Source: JBHGBM01 sp041946965 (GTDB lineage Bacteria; Acidobacteriota; Terriglobia; Bryobacterales; Bryobacteraceae). From it: a DNA stretch of 60,374 nt. The stretch is from positions 1-60,374 of the forward strand of contig JBHGBM010000047.1 in the NCBI GenBank assembly GCA_041946965.1, written 5' to 3'. The notes beneath the pieces were generated by a model that worked only from the letters and a program-made list of their open reading frames with translations, made no database searches and was not told where the DNA came from. The stretch's first letter is position 1, and each line of letters opens with the position of its first letter. Both the position numbers and the translations under genes were made by a program. This document shows, in pieces, positions 1-9,623 of this stretch.

Positions 1-58
1 CGAACACGCGACCTTCTGGTTCGTAGCCAGACGCTCTATCCAACTGAGCTACGGGCGC
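1..58 (-). tRNA. tRNA-Arg (anticodon ACG), 3' end cut by window edge
   Basis: Read on the minus strand from base 58, the sequence begins GCGCCCGTAGCTCAG, the acceptor 5' strand and D arm of a tRNA. The anticodon stem TCTGG/CCAGA encloses the loop CTACGAA, giving anticodon ACG and therefore arginine. The T-arm start (TGTTCGAA-like) runs off the left edge, so the last ~20 nt are missing from the window. ACG (read as ICG) is the usual bacterial tRNA for CGU/CGC/CGA codons. It is divergent from the acyl-CoA dehydrogenase remnant. Confidence 0.93.
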
Positions 59-90
59 ATTTTGGTGGGAACCTTCCATTACTGTAACGG

Positions 91-110
91 GTTGCGCGGG
101 TTTTCGCAAC
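91..110. repeat. Inverted repeat between tRNA-Arg and the acyl-CoA dehydrogenase remnant
   Basis: GTTGCG (91-96) and CGCAAC (105-110) are perfect complements separated by CGGGTTTT. It lies in the short divergent intergenic region, upstream of the TATAAT box at 122. It could be an operator or a weak hairpin; no function can be assigned. Confidence 0.4.
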
Positions 111-121
111 TCCGCGCCCGC

Positions 122-127
122 TATAAT
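122..127 (+). promoter_or_regulatory. -10 box (TATAAT) for the acyl-CoA dehydrogenase remnant
   Basis: A perfect TATAAT hexamer ends 8 nt before the GTG start at 136. There is no Shine-Dalgarno-like purine run in between. A transcript starting at the usual distance from this box would begin at or next to the GTG, so the gene may have been leaderless. No convincing -35 hexamer is seen at 16-18 nt spacing. Confidence 0.45.
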
Positions 128-135
128 CGTTCGTA

Positions 136-958
136 GTGACGTTCGATTTCACTCCGGAACAGGTTCAACTGCGGAAATCCGTGCGGGAGTTTGCCGAAGC
201 GGAGATCGCTCCGCACGTCATGGAGTGGGACGAAACGCAGACGTTCCCGCTCGGAACCGTGAAGAAGCTCGGCCGGCATCATCGTGGCCGCGCACACCTC
301 GCTGTGCTCCAACCACATCTACAAGTCCGGCAGCGAGGAGCAGCGCCGCCGGTACCTTCCGAAGCTCGCCGCCGGCGAGTGGATCGGATGCTGGTCGCTC
401 ACCGAGCCCGAAGCCGGCTCCGACGCCGCGGGCACCCGCCCCAGCGCAGCACGGCATTTCGGCGTTCATTGTGGAAAAGGGCACGCCCGGTTTCCGTCCC
501 GGTAGGCAGGAGAACAAGCTCGGCCTGCGCGCCAGCGCCTCCGGGGAGGTCATCTTCGAGAACTGCCGCCTGGCGCCCTCGCAGCTTCTGGGCAAGGCGG
601 GCGAAGGCTTCGTGGACAGCCTCAAGGTGCTTGAGGGCGGGCGCGTCTCGATTGCCGCGTTCTCCATCGGCATGGCGCAGGGCGCCTACGATGCCGCGCT
701 GCACTGCTCCAAGTTGCGCAAGCAGTTCGGCAAGCCGATCTCGGAGTTTCAGGCGATCCAGCACAAGCTGGTGGACATGGCGACGGAACTGGACGCCGCG
801 CGCCTGCGCAACGAGTGCGTGCAGATCCATGGAGGCTACGGGTTCATCAAAGATTATCCCGCCGAGAAGTTTTATCGCGACGTGAAGCTCTGTACCATAG
901 GTGAGGGGACGAGCGAAATCCAGCGCCTGGTGATTGCGCGGCAATTGTTAAAAAGCTG

Positions 959-959
<1 letters not shown>
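136..959 (+). pseudogene. Acyl-CoA dehydrogenase, broken by three internal deletions
   Basis: Pieces of one short-chain acyl-CoA dehydrogenase appear in order but in different frames. Piece 1 (136 to ~272) carries the N-terminus (FDFTPEQVQLRKSVREFAE). Piece 2 (~275-435) carries GIIVAAHTSLCSNHIYKSG through WSLTEPEAGSDAAGT. Piece 3 (~444-959) carries HGISAFIVEKGTPGF through the C-terminal FAD/substrate motifs IHGGYG and GEGTSEIQR. Material is missing at each join. A third, in-frame gap lies near 801-808, where LDAAR runs straight into NECVQIHGG. About 274 codons remain against the family's usual ~380, so the active fold is lost. The intact enzyme would oxidise acyl-CoA with FAD in fatty-acid or branched-chain amino acid breakdown, consistent with the downstream methylmalonyl-CoA gene. 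Its TGA overlaps the next ATG (TGATG). Whether this is true decay or an assembly error cannot be told from sequence alone. Confidence 0.85.
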
Positions 960-2124
<1,165 letters not shown>

Positions 2125-2128
<4 letters not shown>

Positions 2129-2982
2129 ACGCTGAGATCGGCATCATCGGCGGCAGCGGATTGTATTCCATGCCGGGGTTTGAGGCGCAGGAGGAGTTCC
2201 ACCTCGAAACGCCCTTCGGCAGGCCGTCGGACAATTACGTGCTGGGCACGCTGGCCGGGCGCAAGGTGGCGTTCCTGGCGCGGCACGGGCGCGGGCACCG
2301 TCTTTCACCCTCGGAGCTGAACTTCCGCGCCAATATCTACGGCTTCAAGCAACTGGGCGTGAGCCGCATTCTCTCGCTCAGCGCCGTGGGGTCTCTCAAG
2401 GAAGAGCACCGGCCGCTGGATTTCGTCATCCCCGACCAGTTTTTCGACCGGACGCGCGGCCGCGTATCAACCTTCTTCGGAGACGGGCTGGTGGCCCACA
2501 TCAGCTTCGCCGATCCGGTGTGCCCGGAGCTTGCGGGCGTGGTCTACGGCGCTTGCCGGAAGGCGGGCGTGAACGCCAAGCAGGGCGGCACGTACCTGTG
2601 CATGGAAGGCCCGGCGTTTTCCACCAAGGCGGAATCGAACGTCTATCGCGCCTGGGGCATGGACGTCATCGGGATGACCAATCTCCAGGAAGCGAAGCTG
2701 GCGCGCGAGGCGGAGGTGTGCTATGTGACCATCGCCATGGTGACCGATTACGACTGCTGGCATCCGCACCACGATGCCGTCACGGTGGACGACATCATCC
2801 GCAACCTCACGCTCAACGCCGAGCATGCCTGCCGCGTGGTGCGGGAGGCGGTGGCCTCCATGCCCGCCGCGCGTGCATGCGGCTGCGGCAAGGCGCTCGA
2901 AACCGCCATCATCACGGACCGCAAACTGGTGCCGGAAGCCACCCGGCGGAAACTGGAACTCATCGTTGGCAAGTACCTCTAA
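2125..2982 (+). CDS. mtnP: S-methyl-5'-thioadenosine phosphorylase
   Basis: This 285-aa cytoplasmic enzyme is of the normal size for MTA phosphorylase, which cleaves methylthioadenosine to adenine and methylthioribose-1-phosphate in methionine salvage. Visible family signatures are the phosphate loop GIIGGSGLY at the N-terminus, RHGRGHRLSPSELNFRANIY, MEGPAFSTKAES, GMTNLQEAKLAREAEVCY and TDYDCW. The TDYDCW stretch is typical of MTAP rather than purine nucleoside phosphorylase. The start is TTG at 2125, chosen because it gives the canonical N-terminus, overlaps the previous stop (ATTGA) and has AGGAGAG just upstream. The 3' end overlaps the next reading frame. Confidence 0.92.
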
Positions 2983-4147
2983 CCAAGCCGCGCGCGAACT
3001 GCTGGAGCGCTGCCTGCGGGGCGAGCCGTGGACCCGCGGGCAGGTGCGCGCGCTGGCGCGCGAAGAAGCCCTGTTGACGGTAGTGGCCGAGGGCCTTGCG
3101 GACCGCTTCGAGCCCGCGCTGTGCGAAGCTTACGCGGAGATCATGGCGGAGGCGCTGGGGTGCGCCGCGCCGCTCGTGCCCGCCGAAGTCCTGGCGCGCT
3201 ACCGGCGCGTGCGCGGCGCGCGCTTCCGCGGCCCCGATCCCGAGCGCGTGTTCGTGCTCTCGCGCGTGACGCTGGGCGCGGACGTGGCGGTGACCAGCGT
3301 GATGCTGGATGGGTTGAAGCGGCGTTTCCCGCGGGCCGAAATCGTCTTCGCCGGGCCGCGGAAGAATTGGGAGCTGTTCGAGCGCGATGCGCGGCTGCGG
3401 CACCTGCCGCTTTCCTACCCGCGCGGCACGCTGCGGGAGCGCCTGGCGCCGTGGCTGGCCATGCGGCCGGCGTTCGAGACCGGCATCGTGGTGGATACGG
3501 ATTCGCGGCTCACTCAGCTCGGGCTGTTGCCGGTCTGCCCCGAGGAACGGTACTTTCTGTTCGAGAGCCGCGCGTACGGCGCGGAAACCGGCGATGCGCT
3601 GCCGGAGCTGGCGGCGCGGTGGCTGCGTGAAACGTTCGGGGCGGAAGGCGCGGAGCCCTATGTGGCGCTGGCGGAGCCCGCGTGGACCGAGCGCGTCGCG
3701 GTGAGTCTGGGGGTGGGCGAGAACCCGGCCAAGCGCATTGCGGACCCGTTCGAGGAGGAACTGCTGCGCGACACCGGCGCCTGCGCCATCGACCTCGGCG
3801 CGGGCGGGGAAGAAGCCGAACGCGTGAAGCGGGCGGTGGAGAGGTCGGGCGTGGCGGCGCGCGTGTGGGATGGCTCCTTCGCCGGCTTCGCGGCCATCAT
3901 TTCCCGCAGCGGGCTTTACGTTGGGTACGATTCCGCCGGCCAGCACGTGGCGGCGGCCTGCGGTGTGCCGCTGGTGTGCATCTTCGCGGGGTACCCGGCG
4001 CCGCGCATGTTTCAACGCTGGCGCCCCACGGGCAAAGGGCCGATCCACATCGTGCGGGTGGAAGATCCCGCGCCGGAAGCCGTGCTGGCCGAAGTAAAGC
4101 CTATCCTGCGCGCTGTCCTTTCGGAACGAAGATATCCTGCCAGGTGA
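2966..4147 (+). CDS. Glycosyltransferase family 9-like (heptosyltransferase-like) protein
   Basis: A 393-aa protein starts at a TTG 17 bases inside the end of mtnP; the frame is open further upstream, but there it only shadows mtnP. The N-terminal helical stretch (~1-80) is followed by a Rossmann-like half (VFVLSRVTLGADVAVTSV, then EIVFAGPRKNWELFERDAR). The second half ends in GLYVGYDSAGQHVAAACGVPLVCIF. That C-terminal segment matches the nucleotide-sugar-binding region of GT-B family 9 enzymes, where a D/S-G-x-x-H-x-A-A-A-x-G-x-P motif is usual. No membrane segment is seen. GT9 enzymes transfer heptose or related sugars to LPS core, but the substrate here is unknown. The 3' end overlaps the convergent DUF1080-PHP gene by 47 nt. 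Confidence 0.6.
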   Translation: MASTSNQAARELLERCLRGEPWTRGQVRALAREEALLTVVAEGLADRFEPALCEAYAEIMAEALGCAAPLVPAEVLARYRRVRGARFRGPDPERVFVLSRVTLGADVAVTSVMLDGLKRRFPRAEIVFAGPRKNWELFERDARLRHLPLSYPRGTLRERLAPWLAMRPAFETGIVVDTDSRLTQLGLLPVCPEERYFLFESRAYGAETGDALPELAARWLRETFGAEGAEPYVALAEPAWTERVAVSLGVGENPAKRIADPFEEELLRDTGACAIDLGAGGEEAERVKRAVERSGVAARVWDGSFAGFAAIISRSGLYVGYDSAGQHVAAACGVPLVCIFAGYPAPRMFQRWRPTGKGPIHIVRVEDPAPEAVLAEVKPILRAVLSERRYPAR

Positions 4148-5495
4148 GGCCGCACTCCTTCACCATTTCGAGCGGGTACTCCAGCCGGCCGATATTCGCG
4201 TCGGCGTTGTTGGTTCCGAACGCGAACTTCGCGCCCGCCTGCTTCGCCATTTTGATGAACGCCGGGCTCGGCAGCCGGTAGCGGTTGTTGATCTCCATGG
4301 CCACGCCGTTCTTCACCAGCGCGTCCACCACCTTGCGCATGCGCTCGGGGGTCCACAGGCGGTCGTAATCCTTCGCGATCTGCACCGGCAGGAAAGTCGG
4401 GTTCACGTAGATGTCGATAGGCTCGTGCAGCACGCCGACAGTGCGGTCCACCAGCAGGTCCATGAAGTGCTGGACATCGGTGATCTCGCCGACCTCGTGC
4501 GGCATCCACAGCCGCATGCGCTTGCCTTTATCGTCGGTCCAGGTCATCGAATCGCTGAAGCAGTAGTCGAACTTGGCCCGCGTCTCCGCCGAAAAGAGCT
4601 TCACCCATTCGCGGCCTTCGCCCTGCATAGCCACGAAGGCCGGCACGCCGCGCATGGTGCGCAAGAACTCTTCGGCGCCCGAGTCGGTGCTGACGGGGAA
4701 ACCGAGGCCGCAGTTGACGGCGAACCCGTAAAAGATTCCCAACTTGCGCGACTCGGCCAGCGCCTGCTCCACGTTGAAGCCGCCCTTCAGGTGCACGTGG
4801 TAGTCCACCATGGGATAGTTGCTCCCGCCGAGGTCCAAAATCTGGCGATAGACGCCGTCGGCCACGGGGCGCTCGCCCGCGGTGGGCAGATCGTCCGGAA
4901 GCGGCCGCACGCGCAGGTTGCGGAAGCGCACCACCGAACCCGGATCGTGGCATTGCAGCGCGAAGGCGCCCGCGGTGATCGCGCGGCCCACCGGCGGATC
5001 GGGCTCCACGTAATCCACCACGAGCAGGCCATTCGCGCGGATCTCGACCTGCTTGCCGCGCACCGCGATCTCCATGGGGAACCACTCGCCGTCTTTGGCC
5101 AGCGCTTTGTAAACGTTGCGCACGCCGTAGAGCGACCCGGTCTTCTTGCGCTCGCGGTAGTTGCCCTCGCCGCGGTGCGTGTTGTTGATCTGGACCTCGA
5201 AGCCCTGCGCGGTGGGCCAGCCTTCGGCCACCCATTTCGAATGAAAGTAGATGCCGGAGTTGGCGCCCGGCGCGGTGAGCACCTCCGCGGAGAACTCGAA
5301 GTTCTTGAACTCCCGCGCGGTGTAGAACAGATGCGAGCGCGGTCCGGAGGCGACAATCGTCCCCTCCTCCACGCGCCAGGAACCGGGCGCGTTGGCCTTC
5401 CAGCCGTTCAGTGTCCTGCCATCGAAAAGCGGGATCGCGCCGCCAGACGGCGCGGCGGCGGCCAATCCGGTTGCCAGAAATTCGCGACGATTCAT
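4101..5495 (-). CDS. DUF1080 (3-keto-disaccharide hydrolase) domain fused to a PHP-like domain, Tat-exported
   Basis: This 464-aa protein begins MNRREFLATGLAAAA, a twin-arginine signal. Residues ~20-215 form a DUF1080 jelly-roll (LFDGRTLNGWK, NSGIYFHSKW, FEVQINNTH, GEWFPMEIAVRGKQVEI, VRFRNLRVRPL). DUF1080 proteins bind or hydrolyse glycosides, including 3-keto sugars. From ~230 to the end a second domain starts DYHVHLKGGFNVEQALAESR and ends in EINNRYRLPSPAFIKMAKQAGAKFAFGTNNAD. Its DxHxH start and late GTNNAD strand resemble PHP metal-dependent phosphoesterases or amidohydrolases. The ATG at 5495 is preferred over the longer open frame because the Tat signal starts there. Its start lies 2 nt after the stop of the upstream DUF1080 gene, so the two are probably co-transcribed. 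Confidence 0.82.
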   Translation of the reverse strand: MNRREFLATGLAAAAPSGGAIPLFDGRTLNGWKANAPGSWRVEEGTIVASGPRSHLFYTAREFKNFEFSAEVLTAPGANSGIYFHSKWVAEGWPTAQGFEVQINNTHRGEGNYRERKKTGSLYGVRNVYKALAKDGEWFPMEIAVRGKQVEIRANGLLVVDYVEPDPPVGRAITAGAFALQCHDPGSVVRFRNLRVRPLPDDLPTAGERPVADGVYRQILDLGGSNYPMVDYHVHLKGGFNVEQALAESRKLGIFYGFAVNCGLGFPVSTDSGAEEFLRTMRGVPAFVAMQGEGREWVKLFSAETRAKFDYCFSDSMTWTDDKGKRMRLWMPHEVGEITDVQHFMDLLVDRTVGVLHEPIDIYVNPTFLPVQIAKDYDRLWTPERMRKVVDALVKNGVAMEINNRYRLPSPAFIKMAKQAGAKFAFGTNNADANIGRLEYPLEMVKECGLTWQDIFVPKGQRAG

Positions 5496-5497
5496 GT

Positions 5498-6193
5498 TCA
5501 CTCCAGGGGCCGGTACCAGATATTGCGGAAACGCATAGGAGTCTCCTTCACATCCGGGTGGTAGTGGTCCTGCAACATCAGCGGGCCCGGCTCGCAGACA
5601 CTGCCGCGATCGGCGCCCGCCGTGGGGCCTTTGATCGTGACGTGATCCTGCACCAGCACGCCGTTGAAGAATACCGTGAGGGTCCCGGGCCGGGTCACCT
5701 TGCCGTCCGCGCACTGAGGCGCGTGGAACACGATGTCGTACGCCTGCCATTCCCCGGGCTTCAGGCTGGCGTTCACCAACGGTGCGTACTGGCCGTAGAG
5801 CGCTCCCGCCGCGCCGTTAGGGTACGTAGGGTTCCGGAAGGAATCCAGAATCTGGATCTCGTAGCGGCTTTGCAGGTAGACGCCGCTGTTGCCGCGCGCC
5901 TGGTCCTTGGCATCCGGCATGTAGGGCGTGGAGAACTCCACGTGGATCTGCGCGCTCGCGAGTTTGCGCTTCGTGTAGAGGTCGCCGGAGCCGGTGCTGC
6001 ACACCATGGCGCCGTCCTTGACGGGCCACGCGGCGGGCTTGCCGCTGCGGTGGACCCACTCGGAGACGTCCTTGCCGTTGAACAGCACCACGGCGTCGGA
6101 AGGCGGCGGACCGGGATCCACGTAGCGCGGCTGATCGTCCTGCGCGATGCCGGCGCTTCCCGCCAGCAAGAGCAGGATAAGTGCGCGTTTCAT
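5498..6193 (-). CDS. Secreted DUF1080 (3-keto-disaccharide hydrolase-like) protein
   Basis: A 231-aa protein with a Sec signal peptide (MKRALILLLLAGSAGIAQ). The rest is one DUF1080 domain: VVLFNGKDVSEWVHRSG, VEFSTPYMP, NSGVYLQSRYEIQILDSF, LKPGEWQAYDIVFHAPQ, GTLTVFFNGVLVQDHV and the terminal FRNIWYRPL strand. The length is normal for a single-domain member. It is the first gene of a two-gene operon with the DUF1080-PHP protein and is divergent from another DUF1080 gene only 33 nt away. Extracytoplasmic processing of a modified sugar is the likely role; the substrate is unknown. Confidence 0.85.
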   Translation of the reverse strand: MKRALILLLLAGSAGIAQDDQPRYVDPGPPPSDAVVLFNGKDVSEWVHRSGKPAAWPVKDGAMVCSTGSGDLYTKRKLASAQIHVEFSTPYMPDAKDQARGNSGVYLQSRYEIQILDSFRNPTYPNGAAGALYGQYAPLVNASLKPGEWQAYDIVFHAPQCADGKVTRPGTLTVFFNGVLVQDHVTIKGPTAGADRGSVCEPGPLMLQDHYHPDVKETPMRFRNIWYRPLE

Positions 6194-6211
6194 TTTGGCC
6201 AAACCGCATTG

Positions 6212-6217
6212 TACACT
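6212..6217 (+). promoter_or_regulatory. -10-like box (TACACT) in the 33-nt divergent DUF1080 intergenic gap
   Basis: TACACT ends 9 nt before the ATG at 6227. No clear ribosome-binding site lies between them, consistent with a leaderless or near-leaderless transcript. The palindrome TTGGCCAA lies just left of it. The gap must hold promoters for both divergent genes. Confidence 0.3.
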
Positions 6218-6226
6218 GTCGGTGAA

Positions 6227-7393
6227 ATGACCAGAATGATGCTTGCCGCGCTGGCTTGCGCCGTCGTCCTCGGCGCCCAGCCCAACACCCTGACTCCCAA
6301 GGAAGCCGCCGACGGCTGGATCCTGCTGTTCGACGGCGAATCGCTTTTCGGCTGGACGCAGGAGGGCGACGCGCAATGGCGCGTAGCCGAAGGCGTTCTG
6401 GTGGGCGACGCGGGCGGGAACGGCTGGCTGCGCTCGAACACGGAGTTTGCCGACTTCATCCTGAAATGCGACTACCGCACCGCCGCCGACGGCAACAGCG
6501 GCATTTTCGTCCGTTCCGGGAAGGAGAGGCCCGCCGAGACCGGTTACGAGGTCCAGATCTGGCAGCAGAACCCCAAGTTTCCCACCGGCAGCCTGGTGAA
6601 CCACATCAAGGCCAAGAGCGTGAAGCCCAAGCCGGGTGAGTGGCACACGTTTGAGATCCAGGCCGTGGGCGACCGCTGGACGATCTCGCTCGACGGCCGC
6701 AAGATTCTGGACGGCCGCCAGGGAAAATCCAAAATCGGGTTCGTCGGGCTCCAGTACAACCAGGGCAAGAAGATCGAGTTCCGCAACATCAAGCTGAAGC
6801 CGCTCGGGCTGAACCCGATCTTCGACGGCAAGACCCTGGCGGGGTGGAAGGTGGTGCAGCCGCCGCGGCCGCCCAAGGAGCCGGCGATCTGGGCCGTGAA
6901 GGACGGCATGATCAACGTGCTGCACGGCGGCGGGCAGCTCGAGACCGAGGCCAAATGGGACGACTTCGTCCTGCAAATGGACATTCGGCCGAACAGCGAC
7001 GATCCCAAGCGCCATCCCAACAGCGGCGTGTTCTTCCGCGGCGATGCGGGCGCCTACTGGAGCGGATACGAATCGCAGATCCGCAACGAGTACAAGGAAG
7101 ACCGCACCAAGCCGGTGGATTTCGGCACCGGAGCGATCTACGGCCGCGTGGCGGCGCGCAAGGTCGTGGCGGACGATAACCAGTTCTTCACCAAGACGCT
7201 GGTGGCGCGCGGACGGCACATGGCGGTATGGGTGAACGGTTACCAGGTGACCGACTGGGAGGACGCGCGCCCCGAAAGCGCCAATGCGCGCCAGGGCGCG
7301 AAGCTTGCGGCGGGCACCCTCAGCCTCCAAGCGCACGATCCGACCACCAACCTGGATTTCAAGAACATCCGTCTGGCCGCGCTGCCGAAGTGA
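6227..7393 (+). CDS. Secreted protein with two tandem DUF1080 domains
   Basis: A 388-aa protein with a signal peptide (MTRMMLAALACAVVLGAQP). Domain 1 spans ~25-190 (WILLFDGESLFGWTQEGD, NSGIFVRSGKERP, YEVQIWQQNPKF, KIEFRNIKLKPL). Domain 2 spans ~195-388 (PIFDGKTLAGWKVVQPP, HPNSGVFFRGDAGAYWSGYE, MAVWVNGYQVTDWED, LDFKNIRLAALPK). Each repeats the LFDG...GW opening and the closing F(K/R)NI strand of DUF1080, so this looks like an internal duplication that later diverged. With its divergent neighbours the locus holds four DUF1080 domains. It ends 14 nt from the convergent gene at 7408. Confidence 0.85.
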   Translation: MTRMMLAALACAVVLGAQPNTLTPKEAADGWILLFDGESLFGWTQEGDAQWRVAEGVLVGDAGGNGWLRSNTEFADFILKCDYRTAADGNSGIFVRSGKERPAETGYEVQIWQQNPKFPTGSLVNHIKAKSVKPKPGEWHTFEIQAVGDRWTISLDGRKILDGRQGKSKIGFVGLQYNQGKKIEFRNIKLKPLGLNPIFDGKTLAGWKVVQPPRPPKEPAIWAVKDGMINVLHGGGQLETEAKWDDFVLQMDIRPNSDDPKRHPNSGVFFRGDAGAYWSGYESQIRNEYKEDRTKPVDFGTGAIYGRVAARKVVADDNQFFTKTLVARGRHMAVWVNGYQVTDWEDARPESANARQGAKLAAGTLSLQAHDPTTNLDFKNIRLAALPK

Positions 7394-7407
7394 GCGCCGC
7401 GGCCCGC

Positions 7408-9495
7408 TCAGAGGGCTTCCGGCTGATAGGCCCCTAGCAAGATGCGGCGTCCGGCCACGCGGGCCTCGACCTCGCGGTCGGTTTCGATGGCGCGCACCTG
7501 CCCGTCTTCAAGTTGAAGCAGGAAGCCGCACTGCGCGCCGAAAGTGACGTCGGGCTGCCCGTCGCCGTCGAGATCGATGCGATCGCCCACGCCGCCGGCC
7601 GAGGTGCGGCCGATGTAGAGGTTCCCGCTCACGCGTCCCAGGATGCTGGAGAAGCCGCCCGCTTCGGCGCGGAAGCTGAGCCGCACGGCTTCGGCCTCCG
7701 GGTCGCCCGCCGTGCGCGGGTAGACGAGCGTGAGCGGCGAACGCGAGCGTATGGGGCGCAGCAGCCCGTAGCTTCCATGGACAGGCTCATCGCGCGTCAG
7801 CATAGGCGTGGGCGCCAGTGCGATGAAATTCTGCTCGTCATTCGATCCGGGATAGCGCACGGAAGCGATGTGTTCGGTGATGTGCGTCTCCACGGGCGAG
7901 CCGTCGTCCACCAGCAGCGGCCAGAGCACGCGATGCTGCATGGCGGCGGGCGTCTCCACGCGCACCAGCACGCCGTCGGGCGTGATAGTGAATGCCATCA
8001 CGAAGGAAGGCGCGCCGCGTTGGGTGCTGCTGTATTGCAGCTTCAACCGGACCAGCAGGGGATGGGTGAATTCGATCTCGGCGCGGCCCTGGTAGTGCTC
8101 GGGAAAATCCGCCAGCCGCACCCAGCGCCCGCCCTGGCTCCAGGTGGGACCGAACGCCGCGCTGCGTCCGGAGTCGCGCTCGAGCATGCCGTCGGCGGGG
8201 CCCAGGCGCGAATCCCATCCGGCGCGCGCGAAACGCACCACCCCCAGCGCCGTCCAGCTTCCGCCGGTGCGTTCACAATCGCCGCGCAGGTTCGCCACCA
8301 TCTGCATGCCCCCGGCGTTGGCGAACAATGTGGAGAAGCGGCGGCTGGTGATGAGGGCGTAGCCGCCGGTCTCGCACGGCGTGGGCTGTTCTTCGATCTC
8401 GCTGGAGCGCGCCAGCGCCGCCCTCATGACATGCAGCATGAGCGCGGCATTGGACGTGGTGTAGCTGGTCGAGGCGTGGTAGCCGATGCGCAAATCCGGG
8501 CTGAAGCGGTTTTTCGTCGCGAAATAGGATCCGTCCGGGCACCGCCAGCGCGAAAGGCTCTGGAAGGCCAGCATGGCGGCGCGGCGGCAGCGCCCGGCGG
8601 TCTCGAGGTCGCGGCGCTCCCGCGCCCGTTCGGCCAGCAACTCGAACGCCGCCTGGTAGAGCGCGTCGTGAAACACGTGGTTGTCCGCCAGTCCGTTGGG
8701 AGGGCACTGGCCGGAGGGGTCCTGGAGCATGAGCGACGTGACGGTGCCGCGTTCGGCGGCGCGGGCCATCTCCGGCGCCGAGCGGCCGTTGTACTCCGTA
8801 GAGGCGATCTTTAGCAGCGCCACCCGCGCGGCGGCGTCGCACGCGAACGAATCGGGCTCGCTGGTGCGGTCCTGGTAGAGCCCGCACGAATCGTCTACGA
8901 TGCGCTCGCGCTGGCTCTCGGTCCACTGGCGCTCCACAAAATCGCGCGCCTGGTTGCGGTCCACCAGCACGCCGCGGGCGCGCATCCACTCGCCGTACAT
9001 GGCATGGGTGCGCCAATGGTTGAGATGAAGCTGCTTGCCGGCCATCATGGGCGGCAGTGGCAGCCGCAGGCGCTTCTGCCAGTTCGTCCAGCTTTCACCG
9101 CGGAACTGCGTCCGCACCAGGTCGACGGCTTCCACCAGCGGGGCGATGAAGAACTCGCCGCACTCGTTGGGGATGCCGTGCACGCCCTTCACCAGGCAGG
9201 CGGTGGCGCGCTCCATGGCGGCCGCCACGCGGTCGGCCATGTCCGCGGCCCGGCCCTCGGAGAGCAGCGCCGCGCCGGTAAAGGCGAAGTACGGCGTGGC
9301 GTAGAAATGCTCACGCCGCAGATAGGGGTCTACAATGGCGCCGGTCAGCGGGTCCTGGTGCGCGGCAAGGAAGCGGAATACGCCTTCGGCGGCATCCAGA
9401 TAGGCTTCGCGGGGCGTGGCCAGCGGGCGCCACGGCCGCGCGGTCAGGTGGTAGTTCGCCGGCGTGGTTTGAGCCGGCGTGGCGACAGCGGCCAT
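7408..9495 (-). CDS. Uncharacterised protein with predicted alpha/alpha-toroid and C-terminal beta region
   Basis: A 695-aa protein; ATG at 9495 is preferred, with GTG at 9498 as an alternative. I do not recognise a named family. The N-terminal ~400 residues look like helical hairpins of an (alpha/alpha) barrel (YLDAAEGVFRFLAAHQDP, FYATPYFAFTGAALLSEG, LHLNHWRTHAMYGEWMRARG). The remainder is rich in beta-type sequence and ends with a DLDGDGQPDVTFG segment. Such an arrangement is common in polysaccharide lyases and glycoside hydrolases, and neighbours include a GH127 enzyme, so a carbohydrate-active role is an inference only. There is no obvious signal peptide at the chosen start. Confidence 0.6.
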   Translation of the reverse strand: MAAVATPAQTTPANYHLTARPWRPLATPREAYLDAAEGVFRFLAAHQDPLTGAIVDPYLRREHFYATPYFAFTGAALLSEGRAADMADRVAAAMERATACLVKGVHGIPNECGEFFIAPLVEAVDLVRTQFRGESWTNWQKRLRLPLPPMMAGKQLHLNHWRTHAMYGEWMRARGVLVDRNQARDFVERQWTESQRERIVDDSCGLYQDRTSEPDSFACDAAARVALLKIASTEYNGRSAPEMARAAERGTVTSLMLQDPSGQCPPNGLADNHVFHDALYQAAFELLAERARERRDLETAGRCRRAAMLAFQSLSRWRCPDGSYFATKNRFSPDLRIGYHASTSYTTSNAALMLHVMRAALARSSEIEEQPTPCETGGYALITSRRFSTLFANAGGMQMVANLRGDCERTGGSWTALGVVRFARAGWDSRLGPADGMLERDSGRSAAFGPTWSQGGRWVRLADFPEHYQGRAEIEFTHPLLVRLKLQYSSTQRGAPSFVMAFTITPDGVLVRVETPAAMQHRVLWPLLVDDGSPVETHITEHIASVRYPGSNDEQNFIALAPTPMLTRDEPVHGSYGLLRPIRSRSPLTLVYPRTAGDPEAEAVRLSFRAEAGGFSSILGRVSGNLYIGRTSAGGVGDRIDLDGDGQPDVTFGAQCGFLLQLEDGQVRAIETDREVEARVAGRRILLGAYQPEAL

Positions 9496-9623
9496 CACAG
9501 GTGCCTCCGCGTAGCTTATCGGTTGCGCGGAGGCGAACCTGCGCGCCCGCCCGCCGCGCTGAGCTCTTCGGGCAGGCGTGAAGTGCGTCCCCGCTGGGAA
9601 GGCTGGCGATGACCGCGGACTGA

